From Streptomyces sp. SUK 48 (lineage in GTDB: Bacteria > Actinomycetota > Actinomycetes > Streptomycetales > Streptomycetaceae): a DNA stretch of 64,000 nucleotides. The notes under the pieces are model-generated. The model was not told the DNA's origin. It did no database searches and saw nothing but the letters and a program-made list of their open reading frames with translations. Shown piece after piece: positions 9,319 to 18,292 of this stretch. The position numbers and the translations under genes are program-made. The stretch lies in contig NZ_CP045740.1 of NCBI RefSeq assembly GCF_009650765.1, positions 434,001 through 498,000 of the forward strand, written 5' to 3'. Each line of letters opens with the position of its first letter. Positions within the stretch are counted from its first letter, which is position 1.

Positions 9319-9684
9319 ATGGGCACCGCGACAGGCTCCGCCTTCGACACCGAGACACTGCGCCGGGGCATCGAGGGGAACACCGGGAACACCCTGCTGT
9401 CCCTGTACGCGGACGACGCGGAGATCCGTATCGTCGACCGCGACACCCAGCCCAGCCACCCCAGGATCCTGCACGGCCGCGGCGAGATCGCCGAGATGCT
9501 CGACGACGTCTACCGCCGCGACATGATCCACAAGCTGGACCGGTGCGTGGTGCAGGGCGACCACGTCGCGTTCACCGAGTCCTGCCAGTACGGGGACGGC
9601 ACCCGTGTCCTCGCCGAGTCGATGATCACCCTGCGGGACGGGAAGATCGCCGAGCAGATTCTGATCCAGGCATGGGACGAGTAG
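9319..9684 (+). CDS. SnoaL/NTF2-like nuclear-transport-factor fold protein
   Basis: This 121-residue protein has the cone-shaped NTF2/SnoaL pattern, with an N-terminal helix, 'LLSLYADDAEIRIVD', 'ILHGRGEIAEML' and a C-terminal 'MITLRDGKIAEQIL' strand pair. Members are polyketide cyclases, isomerases or small-ligand binding proteins, and no specific active site can be assigned. The ATG at 9319 is preceded by an excellent ribosome site (GAAGGAGGT). A strong terminator follows directly, so it is a single-gene transcript. Confidence 0.87.
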   Translation: MGTATGSAFDTETLRRGIEGNTGNTLLSLYADDAEIRIVDRDTQPSHPRILHGRGEIAEMLDDVYRRDMIHKLDRCVVQGDHVAFTESCQYGDGTRVLAESMITLRDGKIAEQILIQAWDE

Positions 9685-9701
9685 GCGGGAGGTTCGCGCG
9701 G

Positions 9702-9735
9702 GTCCAGGTCAGCTCCCGGCTGACCTGGACTTTCT
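9702..9735 (+). terminator. strong intrinsic terminator after the SnoaL-like gene
   Basis: A perfect 12-bp stem (GTCCAGGTCAGC 9702-9713 with GCTGACCTGGAC 9719-9730) with a 5-base loop is followed by TTTCTC. Confidence 0.9.
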
Positions 9736-9974
9736 CGGCCCGCGCGGTGGCGGGCCGGGCGCGGCCCCGGCGGCAGGCACCGGTCTGCGCGGCGGGTGTG
9801 CCGGTGACGAGGGCGGTGCTGCGGTCGGTCCTGAGAGCGGTGCGCGGACGCCCGCCGGCCGTGGTGCCGCGTACGGCACGGGTGGCGCGGCTCCGGCGCG
9901 GCCGGACGCGGTGAGCCTCCCAGGCGTCGTCACGCCCGCTCCTCGGCCTCGTACCCGCCTCGGCTACGCTGTAC

Positions 9975-10046
9975 CCGGGCCGTGACTGGCGCTTGGGTGG
10001 AGTACCACCGGGGAGCGGTCCGTAGGGTTGCCGCGCGCCTGGGCGA
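9975..10046 (+). ncRNA. ZTP (pfl) riboswitch upstream of folD
   Basis: The leader contains the three conserved blocks of the pfl RNA in order: GGGCCGTGACTGGCG at 9977-9991, ACCACCGGGGAGCG at 10004-10017, and GCCGCGCGCCTGGGC at 10030-10044. This aptamer binds ZTP/ZMP, which accumulates when 10-formyl-tetrahydrofolate is short, and normally switches on one-carbon genes. Here it ends 31 bases before the folD start. The AGGAG ribosome site lies between the two, so control of translation initiation is plausible. No T-rich terminator is seen between the aptamer and the gene. Confidence 0.9.
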
Positions 10047-10077
10047 ATGACATCGATCCAGCTCAGGAGTGTGCCGC

Positions 10078-10938
10078 ATGACCCAGGCCCGTCTCATGGA
10101 CGGAACCGCCCTCGCCCGTCGCATCGTCGAGGACACCGCGCGCAGGGCGGCGGAACTCACCGCGCGCACCGGCGTGGTGCCCTGTCTCGCGACCGTGCTG
10201 GTGGGCGAGGACCCGGCGTCCGTGACGTACGTCCGGATGAAGCAGAACCGCTGCCGCAAGGCCGGCATCACCTCCCGGCACGTGGCGCTGCCCGCGAGCA
10301 CGTCCACCGCCGAACTGGTGGGCACGCTGCGGGAGTTGTCCGCCGATCCGGCCGTGCACGGAATTCTGCTCCAGCACCCGGTGGGCGACCACGTGGACGA
10401 GCGGGCCGCGTTCGAGGCGATCGCGCCCGGCAAGGACGTCGACGGGGTCACCTTCGCCTCGTTCGCCGCGATGAGCTTCGGTCTGCCGGGCTTCGTGTCC
10501 TGCACGCCGGGCGGCATCCTGCGGCTGCTGGACGAGTACGGCGTCGACCCGGCCGGGAAGCGGGCCGTGGTGGTGGGCCGCAGCGCGATCCTCGGCAAGC
10601 CGGTGGGCATGCTGCTGCTGGCCAGGGACGCGACGGTGACGTACTGCCATTCGCGCACCCGGGATCTGTCGGCGGCGGTCCGCGAGGCGGACATCGTCGT
10701 CGCCGCGGTCGGCCGGCCGCGGCTGCTGCGGGGCCAGGACATCAAGCCCGGCGCGGTCGTGATCGACGCCGGTTACAACGCCGGGAACGTGGGCGACGTC
10801 GACTTCGACTCGGCCGTCGAACGGGCCTCCCTGATCACCCCGGTGCCGGGCGGTGTCGGCCCGATGACGATCGCCACGCTGCTGGAGCAGACGGTGACGG
10901 CGGCGGAGGCCGCGGCCGGAGGGGCCGGGGCGGCCTGA
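10078..10938 (+). CDS. folD: bifunctional methylene-THF dehydrogenase / methenyl-THF cyclohydrolase FolD
   Basis: This 286-residue enzyme interconverts 5,10-methylene-, methenyl- and 10-formyl-tetrahydrofolate with NADP(H) in the cytoplasm. It has the substrate motif 'SVTYVRMKQNRCRKAGI' with the catalytic lysine, the 'ILLQHPV' loop, the NADP site 'VVGRSAILGKPVGMLL' and the family signature 'PVPGGVGPMTIATLL'. Length is normal. The ATG at 10078 has AGGAG at the right distance. The ZTP riboswitch directly upstream matches the pathway, since 10-formyl-THF feeds purine synthesis. Confidence 0.96.
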   Translation: MTQARLMDGTALARRIVEDTARRAAELTARTGVVPCLATVLVGEDPASVTYVRMKQNRCRKAGITSRHVALPASTSTAELVGTLRELSADPAVHGILLQHPVGDHVDERAAFEAIAPGKDVDGVTFASFAAMSFGLPGFVSCTPGGILRLLDEYGVDPAGKRAVVVGRSAILGKPVGMLLLARDATVTYCHSRTRDLSAAVREADIVVAAVGRPRLLRGQDIKPGAVVIDAGYNAGNVGDVDFDSAVERASLITPVPGGVGPMTIATLLEQTVTAAEAAAGGAGAA

Positions 10939-10977
10939 CGGCGGAAGGGGGCGAGGGGCCGGTGTTACCGCCCCGGC

Positions 10978-12002
10978 TCACCCGTCCGTCAGTACCATCC
11001 TGAACCTCGCGCCGCCCGACATCATCTTCCGGTACGCCGCGTCCGCCTCCGTCAGCGGGACCTTCTCCGTCATCGGGCGGATGCCGTTCAGGACGCTGAA
11101 GGCCATGGTGTCCTCGATGTCCCGCGAGGTCCCGGAGGGGTGGCCCCGGACCACGCGGGCGGCCATGAGGAGCTGGTTGGGGTTGATGCCGAGGGGGCGG
11201 TGTCCGCGCCGATGACGACCAGTTCGCCGCGGTGGGTCAGGCCGTCCACCGTGGCGGAGATGGCGTCGGAGTTGCCGGCGGTGGCGAGGACGACCTTGGC
11301 GCCGCCGAGGGACTGGAGCGCCTCGGCGACCGGGGTGGCGGCGGTGCTGTCGACGTAGTGGTGGGCGCCGAGCTGCTTGGCGAATTCCGCCTTCTGGGGG
11401 CCGCGGGCGATCGCCACCGTCTCGAAGCCCATCGCGACCGCGTACTGCACGCCGAGGTGCCCGAGGCCGCCGAGGCCCAGCACCGCGACCAGGTCGCCGG
11501 GACGTCCCGCGCTGCGCCGCAGCCCGTTGAACGTGGTCACCCCGGCGCAGGCCAGCGGCCCCGCGTCGCTCGCGGCGAGCGCGTCCGGGATCCGGGCCAG
11601 GGCGTCGACGGGCGCGATCACCTGCTCGCCGAAGCCGCCGTCGTAGGCCCAGCCCGGCACCTTGAGGGTCTCGCACACGATGAAGTCGCCCTCGCGGCAG
11701 GCCCGGCAGTGGCCGCAGCTGCCGCCGAACCAGCCCACGGCCACCCGGTCGCCGACCTGCCACCCGCGCTCGCCCGCCCCCTCGCCCAGTTCCGCGATCC
11801 GCCCGGCGATCTCGTGCCCGGGCACCTCGGGGAAGGTGATGCCGGGCACCGCCGCGCTCACGAACAGCGCGTCGCTGTGGCAGACGCCGCACGCCTCGAC
11901 GGCGATCCGCACCTGGCCGGGCCCCGGCCGCGGCACCTCGCGCTCGACCACCTCGAACGTGCCGTTCGCGGCGGTCACCTGGGCGACTCGATAACTGCTC
12001 AT
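10978..12002 (-). pseudogene. zinc-dependent alcohol dehydrogenase, broken by a one-base frameshift
   Basis: A normal medium-chain zinc ADH starts at ATG 12002 (ribosome site GGGAGAG). It shows 'CGVCHSDALF', 'GHEIAGRI', a four-cysteine structural-zinc lobe and the Rossmann 'GLGGLGHLGVQYA'. After 'VVIGADTAP' the frame loses homology. The correct C terminus ('LGINPNQLLMAARVV' to 'FRMVLTDG') continues in another frame and stops at 10978. The shift lies at a run of five G/C (11193-11197), and one extra base there restores a 341-codon gene. It is either a sequencing error or a recent mutation. The intact enzyme would be a broad-range NAD(P)-dependent alcohol dehydrogenase of about 340 residues. 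Confidence 0.85.
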
Positions 12003-12359
12003 GGATCTCTCCCGAGAAGGGGGTACGAGCGTGGGCGGGGCGGCCGGTCGATGGGTGACGGCCGCCGCTCGGCCCGGCGGGGCGGTACGACGGCCCGCCC
12101 CTCGACCAGCAGACCAGTTCCGGCGCGATCGCGCGCGCCGAACGGCTCCCGCCGGACATCGAGCCGGCGGCGGACCGGACCCCGGCACCGGCACCGGCAC
12201 CGGCACCGGCAATGGCAATGGCAATGGCAATGGCAATGGATGAACGCTCAACGGATCGGACGGCGCAGCGCTCGCCGGGTCCACGGCCCGGCCATAGAGT
12301 GACCTACATCATGCCGGACCGGCTGATATCGACTCCTGCCCGCACGGTCTGGAGGGCAC
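12003..12359 (+). other. divergent intergenic region between the ADH and cox-like genes
   Basis: No convincing gene is seen in these 357 bases. It should hold the promoters of both divergent genes. Its one striking element is the hexanucleotide repeat described separately. GGAGGGCAC just before 12360 is the ribosome site of the cox-like operon. Confidence 0.6.
12184..12237. repeat. hexanucleotide tandem repeat (GGCACC)4(GGCAAT)5
   Basis: Nine perfect 6-bp units occur in two blocks, four GGCACC then five GGCAAT, with no interruptions. It lies in the intergenic region about 120 bases before the first cox-like gene. The number of units is a natural candidate for slippage variation. Confidence 0.95.
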
Positions 12360-12890
12360 ATGACGCACATCAAGGTGACGGTGGACGGCACGGTCTACGA
12401 GGACGACGTGGAGCCGCGGCTGCTCCTCGCCCACTATCTGCGGGACCGCCTCGGTCTGACCGGCACCCCGATCGGCTGCGACACCTCCAGCTGCGGCGCG
12501 TGCACGGTCGACCTGGACGGCGCGACCGCCAAGAGCTGCTCGGTGCTGGCCGTCCAGGCGGACGGCTGCGCGGTGACGACCGTGCAGGGCCTGGCGGCGG
12601 ACGGCGGGTGGACGCCGCTCCAGCGCGCGTTCCACGAGCAGCACGCGCTCCAGTGCGGCTACTGCACCCCCGGCATGATCATGGCGGCGCGCGATCTGCT
12701 GCGGGAGAACCCGCGCCCCACCGCCGAGGAGGTGCGCGACGCCCTGGAGGGGAACCTCTGCCGCTGCACCGGCTACCAGAACATCGTCCGCGCGGTGCTC
12801 GCCGCCGCCGGTGGGCAGGACGGCCCCGAGCCCGGCTCCCGCGCGGGGGACGCGCCCGGGGCGCAGGCCACCGAGGAGGTGCGGGCATGA
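12360..12890 (+). CDS. cox/xdh-type small subunit, two [2Fe-2S] clusters
   Basis: This 176-residue iron-sulfur subunit of a molybdenum hydroxylase carries electrons between the molybdenum site and FAD. The N-terminal plant-ferredoxin cluster ligands are in 'GCDTSSCGACTVD' plus 'KSCSVLA'. The C-terminal cluster ligands are in 'CGYCTPGM' and 'CRCTGYQN'. It has an ATG start with a GGAGG ribosome site. It is the first gene of a tightly packed operon and overlaps the large subunit by four bases (ATGA). It resembles CoxS of carbon-monoxide dehydrogenase, but the large subunit argues against CO as the substrate. Confidence 0.94.
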   Translation: MTHIKVTVDGTVYEDDVEPRLLLAHYLRDRLGLTGTPIGCDTSSCGACTVDLDGATAKSCSVLAVQADGCAVTTVQGLAADGGWTPLQRAFHEQHALQCGYCTPGMIMAARDLLRENPRPTAEEVRDALEGNLCRCTGYQNIVRAVLAAAGGQDGPEPGSRAGDAPGAQATEEVRA

Positions 12891-15262
12891 CCGGGCAGGC
12901 CGTGGCGGGCGAGGCCGGGCGGGAGGTCGGCCGGTCCCGGCTGCGCAAGGAGGACGCCCGGCTGATCACGGGCCAGACCACCTGGACCGACAACATCCAG
13001 GTCGCCGGGCTGCTGCACCTGGCCATCCTGCGCAGCCCGATGGCGCACGCCCGCGTCACCCGCGTCAATGTCGCCCCCGCGCTCGAACGCCCCGGTGTCC
13101 TCGCCGCGTTCAGCGGCGCGGACCTCGCGGAGGGGCTCGGCTCGCTGCCCTGCGCGTGGCCGGTGACCGAGGACATCGTGCTGCCCGGCCATCCGCCGAT
13201 CGCGGTGGACGAGGTCCGCTACGCGGGCGACCCGGTGGCCGTCGTCGTGGCCCGCGACCGGTACGCGGCGGCCGACGCGCTGGAGGCGGTCGAGGTCGAC
13301 TACGACCCGCTGCCCCCGGTCCTCGACCTGGAGGACGCGCTCGCCGAGGGCGCCCCGCTGGTCCACTCCGACCAGGGCACCAACCGCTGCTACACCTGGC
13401 CGCTGGCCACCGGCGAGAGCTTCGCGGCGGTCCGCGAGCGCGCCGAGGTCACGGTCCGGCGGCGCTTCCACCAGCAGCGGCTCATCCCCAACGCCATGGA
13501 GCCGCGCGCGGTCGTGGTCACCCCGCTCGCCGCCTCCGGCGAGTACACGGTGTACTCGGCCACCCAGATCCCGCACATCCTGCGGATCATGCTCGCCACG
13601 GTCACCGGCGTCCCGGAGCACAAGCTGCGGGTGATCGCCCCGGACGTGGGCGGCGGCTTCGGCTCCAAGCTCCAGGTGTACGGCGAGGAGGTGCTGGCCC
13701 TCGCGGTCGCCCGCCAGCTGGGGCGGCCGGTGAAGTGGACCGAGTCCCGCTCCGAGGGCTATCTCGCCACCCACCACGGGCGCGGCATGATCCAGGACAT
13801 CGAGGTCGCGGCCACCCGGGAGGGCCGGCTGCTCGGCCTGAAGGTGGATCTGCTCGCGGACATGGGCGCCTATCTGATGCTGGTCACACCGGGCATCCCG
13901 ATCCTGGGCGCGTTCATGTACCCGGCGATCTACAAGATGGACTCCTACGAGTTCCGGTGCACCGGCGTCTTCACCACCCGCACTCCCACCGACGCCTACC
14001 GGGGCGCCGGCCGCCCGGAGGCCACGTTCGCCATCGAGCGGATCATGGACGAACTGGCGGCCGAACTGGGCCTGGACCCGGTGGAGTTGCGGCGCCGCAA
14101 CTGGATCCGGCACGAGGAGTTCCCGTACACCACGATCGCCGGGCTGACCTACGACAGCGGCGACTACGAGGCGGCCACCGCGAAGGCCCTCGCCCTGTTC
14201 GGCTACGACGCGCTGCGCGCCGAGCAGCGGGAGCGCGCCGAGCGCGGCGACCCGGTGCGCCTCGGCATCGGCGTGTCCACGTTCACGGAGATGTGCGGCC
14301 TGGCGCCGAGCCGGGTGCTGCGCGACCTCAGGTACGGCGCGGGCGGCTGGGAGGCGGCGAGCGTCCGGATGCTGCCCACCGGCAAGGTCGAGGTGGTCAC
14401 CGGGACCAGCCCGCACGGGCAGGGCCACGTGACCTGCTGGAGCCAGATCGCGGCGGACGTCCTCGGGGTGCCGTTCGAGGACGTCGAGGTGCTGCACGGC
14501 GACACCAGGTCGTCCCCGCAGGGCATGGACACCTACGGTTCGCGCTCGCTGGCCGTCGGCGGCGAGGCCGTGCACCGGGCGGCGGCCACGGTGGTCGACA
14601 AGGCCCGCAAGGTGGCCGCGCATCTGCTGGAGGCGAGCGAGCAGGATCTGGAGTTCCGGGACGGCGTCTTCTCCGTGAAGGGCTCCCCGGAGGCCCGCAA
14701 GTCCATCCAGGAGATCGCCTTCGAGGCGTTCACCAGCCACGATCTGCCCGACGGGGTGGAACCCTCCATCAACGCCGAGCACGTGGTCGACCCGGAGAAC
14801 TTCTCCTTCCCGCACGGCACCCACCTGTGCGCGGTCGAGGTCGACACCGAGACCGGGCGGACCCGGATCAGGTCGTATGTCTGCGTGGACGACGTCGGCC
14901 ATGTGGTGAACCCGATGATCGTCGAGGGGCAGGTGCACGGCGGGCTCGCGCAGGGCATCGCGCAGGCGCTGTACGAGGAGGCCGTGTACGACGACGAGGG
15001 CAACCTGGTCTCCGGCAGCATGGCCGACTACCTCGTGCCCTCCGCCCCCGACCTGCCGGAGTTCGTGACCGACCGGACCGAGACCCCCGCGTCGTCCAAC
15101 GCGCTCGGCGTGAAGGGGGTCGGCGAGGCCGGGACGATCGCCTCGACACCCGCCGTGGTCAACGCCGTCGTGGACGCGCTGCGGCCGCTGGGCGTGACCG
15201 ACGTACGGATGCCCTGCACCCCGGAACGGGTGTGGCGCGCGGTGAGGGAGGCGACGGCATGA
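12887..15262 (+). CDS. molybdopterin-binding large subunit, CoxL form II type
   Basis: This 791-residue catalytic subunit of a xanthine-oxidase-family hydroxylase has the aldehyde-oxidase a/b hammerhead in the first 140 residues and the molybdopterin-binding domain after it. 'DVGGGFGSKLQ' and 'GVKGVGEAGTIAS' (with the catalytic glutamate) are intact. The active-site loop reads AYRGAGR (residues about 370-376), the form II signature. True CO dehydrogenases have AYxCSFR with a copper-binding cysteine. The substrate is therefore probably an aldehyde, purine or other N-heterocycle. It is translationally coupled at both ends and depends on the MoxR/VWA pair downstream for maturation. Confidence 0.93.
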   Translation: MTGQAVAGEAGREVGRSRLRKEDARLITGQTTWTDNIQVAGLLHLAILRSPMAHARVTRVNVAPALERPGVLAAFSGADLAEGLGSLPCAWPVTEDIVLPGHPPIAVDEVRYAGDPVAVVVARDRYAAADALEAVEVDYDPLPPVLDLEDALAEGAPLVHSDQGTNRCYTWPLATGESFAAVRERAEVTVRRRFHQQRLIPNAMEPRAVVVTPLAASGEYTVYSATQIPHILRIMLATVTGVPEHKLRVIAPDVGGGFGSKLQVYGEEVLALAVARQLGRPVKWTESRSEGYLATHHGRGMIQDIEVAATREGRLLGLKVDLLADMGAYLMLVTPGIPILGAFMYPAIYKMDSYEFRCTGVFTTRTPTDAYRGAGRPEATFAIERIMDELAAELGLDPVELRRRNWIRHEEFPYTTIAGLTYDSGDYEAATAKALALFGYDALRAEQRERAERGDPVRLGIGVSTFTEMCGLAPSRVLRDLRYGAGGWEAASVRMLPTGKVEVVTGTSPHGQGHVTCWSQIAADVLGVPFEDVEVLHGDTRSSPQGMDTYGSRSLAVGGEAVHRAAATVVDKARKVAAHLLEASEQDLEFRDGVFSVKGSPEARKSIQEIAFEAFTSHDLPDGVEPSINAEHVVDPENFSFPHGTHLCAVEVDTETGRTRIRSYVCVDDVGHVVNPMIVEGQVHGGLAQGIAQALYEEAVYDDEGNLVSGSMADYLVPSAPDLPEFVTDRTETPASSNALGVKGVGEAGTIASTPAVVNAVVDALRPLGVTDVRMPCTPERVWRAVREATA

Positions 15263-16113
15263 TTCCCCCGGCGTTCGAGTACGCCCGCCCCGGGACCCTC
15301 GAGGAGGCCGTACGGCTGCTCGGCGAGGCGGGTGACGAGGCGAAGGTGCTGGCCGGCGGGCAGAGCCTGCTGCCGCTGCTGCGGTTGCGGCTCGCCTTTC
15401 CCGAACTCGTCGTGGACGTGGGCCGGATCCCCGGTCTGCGCGGGGTGCGCGAGGACGGGGACACGCTGGTCATCGGCGCCCTCACCACCCACCACGACGT
15501 GATCCGCGACCCGCTGGTGCGCCGCCACGCCGGACTGCTGGCGCAGGCGACGGCGACCGTCGCCGATCCCGCGGTACGGCACCGGGGCACGCTCGGCGGC
15601 TCGCTGGCGCACGCCGACCCGGCGGGCGACCTGCCCGCGACCCTCCTGGCGCTGGACGGCGAACTCGTCGCCGTGGGCCCCGGCGGCCGACGCGCCGTCC
15701 CGGCCCGGGAGTTCTTCGTCGACTACCTCCAATCCGCCCTCTGCCCGGACGAGTTGCTGGTGGAGGTGCGGCTGCCGAAGGCGGACGGCTGGGGCTTCCA
15801 CTACGAGAAGTTCCAGCGGGTGGCGCAGTCCTGGGCGATCGTCGGGGTCGCCGCGCTCGTACGACGGGAGAACGGGCACATCGCCGAGGCCCGGGTCGGC
15901 CTGACCAACATGGGCGCGACCCCGCTGCGCGCCGCCGCCGCGGAGACGGCGCTGGCCGGTGCCGACGGGCCGGACGCGGTGGCGCGTGCCGCGCGGTCGG
16001 CGGCCGAGGGGACGCGGCCGGGGCAGGACGCGTCGGCCTCGCCCGACTACCGGGCGCATCTGGCCGAGGTGCTGACCAAGCGGGCGGTGCTGACCGCCGC
16101 CGGGATGGGGTGA
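15259..16113 (+). CDS. FAD-binding medium subunit, CoxM type
   Basis: This 284-residue FAD subunit passes electrons from the iron-sulfur clusters to the final acceptor. It has the FAD-binding motifs 'AGGQSLLPLLRLR' near residue 33 and 'VRHRGTLGGSLAHADPAGDLPA' near residue 110, followed by the C-terminal CO-dehydrogenase flavoprotein domain. The ATG overlaps the large-subunit stop (ATGA). The gene completes the S-L-M set and is followed after 15 bases by the MoxR-type ATPase. Confidence 0.94.
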   Translation: MIPPAFEYARPGTLEEAVRLLGEAGDEAKVLAGGQSLLPLLRLRLAFPELVVDVGRIPGLRGVREDGDTLVIGALTTHHDVIRDPLVRRHAGLLAQATATVADPAVRHRGTLGGSLAHADPAGDLPATLLALDGELVAVGPGGRRAVPAREFFVDYLQSALCPDELLVEVRLPKADGWGFHYEKFQRVAQSWAIVGVAALVRRENGHIAEARVGLTNMGATPLRAAAAETALAGADGPDAVARAARSAAEGTRPGQDASASPDYRAHLAEVLTKRAVLTAAGMG

Positions 16114-16128
16114 GCGCCGATCAGCCGG

Positions 16129-17003
16129 ATGGACGACCCGGAACAGGTGCGGGCCCGCCTGGCGGAGACCGGGTACCTCGTGGACGAGGGACTGGCCGTC
16201 ACCTGCTACCTGGCGCTGCGGCTGCACCGGCCGCTGTTCTGCGAGGGCGACGCGGGCGTCGGCAAGACCGCACTCGCCGCCGCCCTCGCCGAGGCGCTGC
16301 ACGCGCCGCTGATCCGGTTGCAGTGCCATGAGGGCATCGACGCCTCGCAGGCCCTGTACGACTGGGACTTCCCGCGTCAGCTGCTGCGGTTGCGAGCGGC
16401 GGAGGCGGCCGGGGTCAAGGACGCGGACCAGCTGGAGAGCGAGCTGTACGACCGGCGGTTCCTGGTCGCCCGGCCGCTGCTCCAGGCCCTCCGGACACAG
16501 CCGTCGGTGCTGCTGGTGGACGAGATCGACCGGGCCGACGACGAGTTCGAGGCGTTCCTGCTGGAGCTGCTGTCCGAGTACGCGGTGACGATCCCGGAAC
16601 TGGGCACGCTGCGGGCCGAGGTGCCGCCGGTGGTCGTCCTCACCTCCAACCGGACCCGGGAGGTGCACGACGCGCTCAAGCGGCGGTGCCTCTACCACTG
16701 GTTCGACCATCCCGGCTTCGCCCGTGAACTGGCCATCGTGCGCCGCCGGTTGCCCGAGGTGTCGGCGCGGCTGGCCGAGCAGGTCACGGCGCTCGTGCAG
16801 GCGTTGCGCGGGGCGGACCTGGTGAAGCCCCGGGGGTCGCGGAGACCATCGACTGGGCCGAGGCGCTGGACGCGCTGGGCGCCACGGAGGTGGACGCGGA
16901 ACTCGCCGTCGCCACGCTGGGTTCGGTCCTGAAGTACCGGGAGGACACGGACCGGGCCCGGGGGCTCGACCTGGCCGCGGTGCTGGCGGCGCGGGGAGGG
17001 TGA
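16129..17003 (+). pseudogene. MoxR-type AAA ATPase (CoxD-like), frameshifted near the 3' end
   Basis: The protein has a Walker A motif GDAGVGKT near residue 42, Walker B 'VLLVDEIDRAD', and sensor 'LTSNRTREVHDALKRRC', as in CoxD/MoxR chaperones that mature molybdenum hydroxylases. The frame fails after 'GADLVKP'. Adding one base in the C4-G5 run at 16828-16836 restores 'LVKPPGVAETIDWAEAL' and reads on to a TGA at 17001-17003, which overlaps the GTG of the next gene exactly. As written, the ORF stops early with 30-odd wrong residues. It is either a sequencing error in a homopolymer or a real lesion. The restored protein would have about 291 residues. Confidence 0.85.
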
Positions 17004-18240
17004 GCGCCATGGCCGTCGGCGGGCGGAAGGAGTCGCGGTCGGCCGGGGCGCCGGCTCGGGGGCCCGCCGGGGCGGATGCCGTACTGCTGGGATTCGTACG
17101 GGCGTTGCGCGCGGCGGGGGTCGACGCGAGCGCCGAGCGGATGTACGCCTTCCTGCGGGCGGTGTCCGTGCTGCGGCCCGGGATGCGGGCGGATGTGTAC
17201 GCGGCGGGGCGGGCGACGCTGTGCGGCGGACCGGACGATCTGGAGCGCTACGAGCGGGTGTTCGCCGCCTACTTCGGCACCACCGACGGCCCTGCCGCCC
17301 TGCCGACCGTTCGCACCCCTCCCCCGCCCCGGCCCCGGCTGCGCGCGCGGGACGCGGCGGGCGGCAGCCGGGGCCCCGGCGAACGCGATCCGCTGGGGCC
17401 GCCCACGGCGGCGCTCGCCAGCGCCACGGAGGTGCTGCGGCATCGGGACATCGCCGCGCTCGACGCCGCCGAGCGCGCCCGACTCCACCGGTTGCTGGCC
17501 GCGTTCGCGTTGCGCGGCGAGACCCGGCGTGCCGCGCGGCGGCGGCCCGCGCGGCGTGGGGCGGTGGACCCGCGCCGTACCGTGCGCGAACTGCTGCGGC
17601 GCGGCGGCGAACCGGCCCGGCTGCGCCGGCACGCGCGCGTCGAGCGGCCGCGCCGGGTGGTGCTGCTGGTGGACGTGAGCGGCTCGATGGCGCCGTACGC
17701 GGACGCGCTGCTGCGCTTCGCCCACGCGGCCGCGCGGGACGGCCGTACGGAGGTCTTCACGATCGGCACGCGCCTGACCCGGGTGACGCGTGAACTGTCC
17801 CCTCGCGACCCGGACCTGGCGATGGCGGCGGTCGCGGCGGCGGTGCCCGACTGGCGGGGCGGCACCCGGCTGGGCGAGCTGCTGCGCGCGTTCCTGAACC
17901 GCTGGGGGCAGCGGGGCATGGCGCGCGGCGCGGTCGTCGTGCTGCTCTCCGACGGCTGGGAGCGCGACGATCCCGCGCTGCTCGGCGCCCAGATGCGCCG
18001 GCTGCACATGCTGGCGCACCGGGTGGTCTGGGCCAACCCCCGTAAGGCGCGGCCGGGTTACGCGCCCACGGCCGCGGGGATGGCGGCGGCGCTGCCGAGC
18101 GTGGACGCGTTCGTGGAGGGGCACAGCCTGGCGGCGCTGGAACGGCTCGCGGCGGTGGTGCGCGGGGCGGGGACCGGTCGGGGTGCGGAGGGCGGTGCGG
18201 TGCGCGGGCCGGGGGCGGGCGTGGGTTCCCGGTCCCCTGA
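17000..18240 (+). CDS. VWA-domain protein, CoxE-like; true 3' end uncertain
   Basis: Residues 1-385 read as a CoxE-type maturation protein. It has a charged proline-rich N-terminal half and then a von Willebrand A domain with the metal site DVSGS near residue 225 and 'LLSDGWERDDP'. It acts with MoxR ATPases on the hydroxylase. The GTG start overlaps the MoxR stop. As sequenced, the frame has no stop until 18934, running wholly antisense through the GNAT gene, which is not believable. A one-base loss in the G/C runs between about 18160 and 18237 would instead end the gene at TGA 18238-18240. I give that end as the likely one. Confidence 0.7.
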
Positions 18241-18292
18241 TGCCGGGGTGCCGGTGAGGGAGCCGGGCCGGGCGCGGAGCGGTCGTCCGGTC

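Noticed and set aside
12184..12237. CRISPR-like repeat array
   Set aside because: The units are 6 bp in direct tandem with no spacers. It is a simple microsatellite.
12887..15262. True carbon-monoxide dehydrogenase large subunit
   Set aside because: The active-site loop is AYRGAGR, without the copper-binding cysteine of AYxCSFR.
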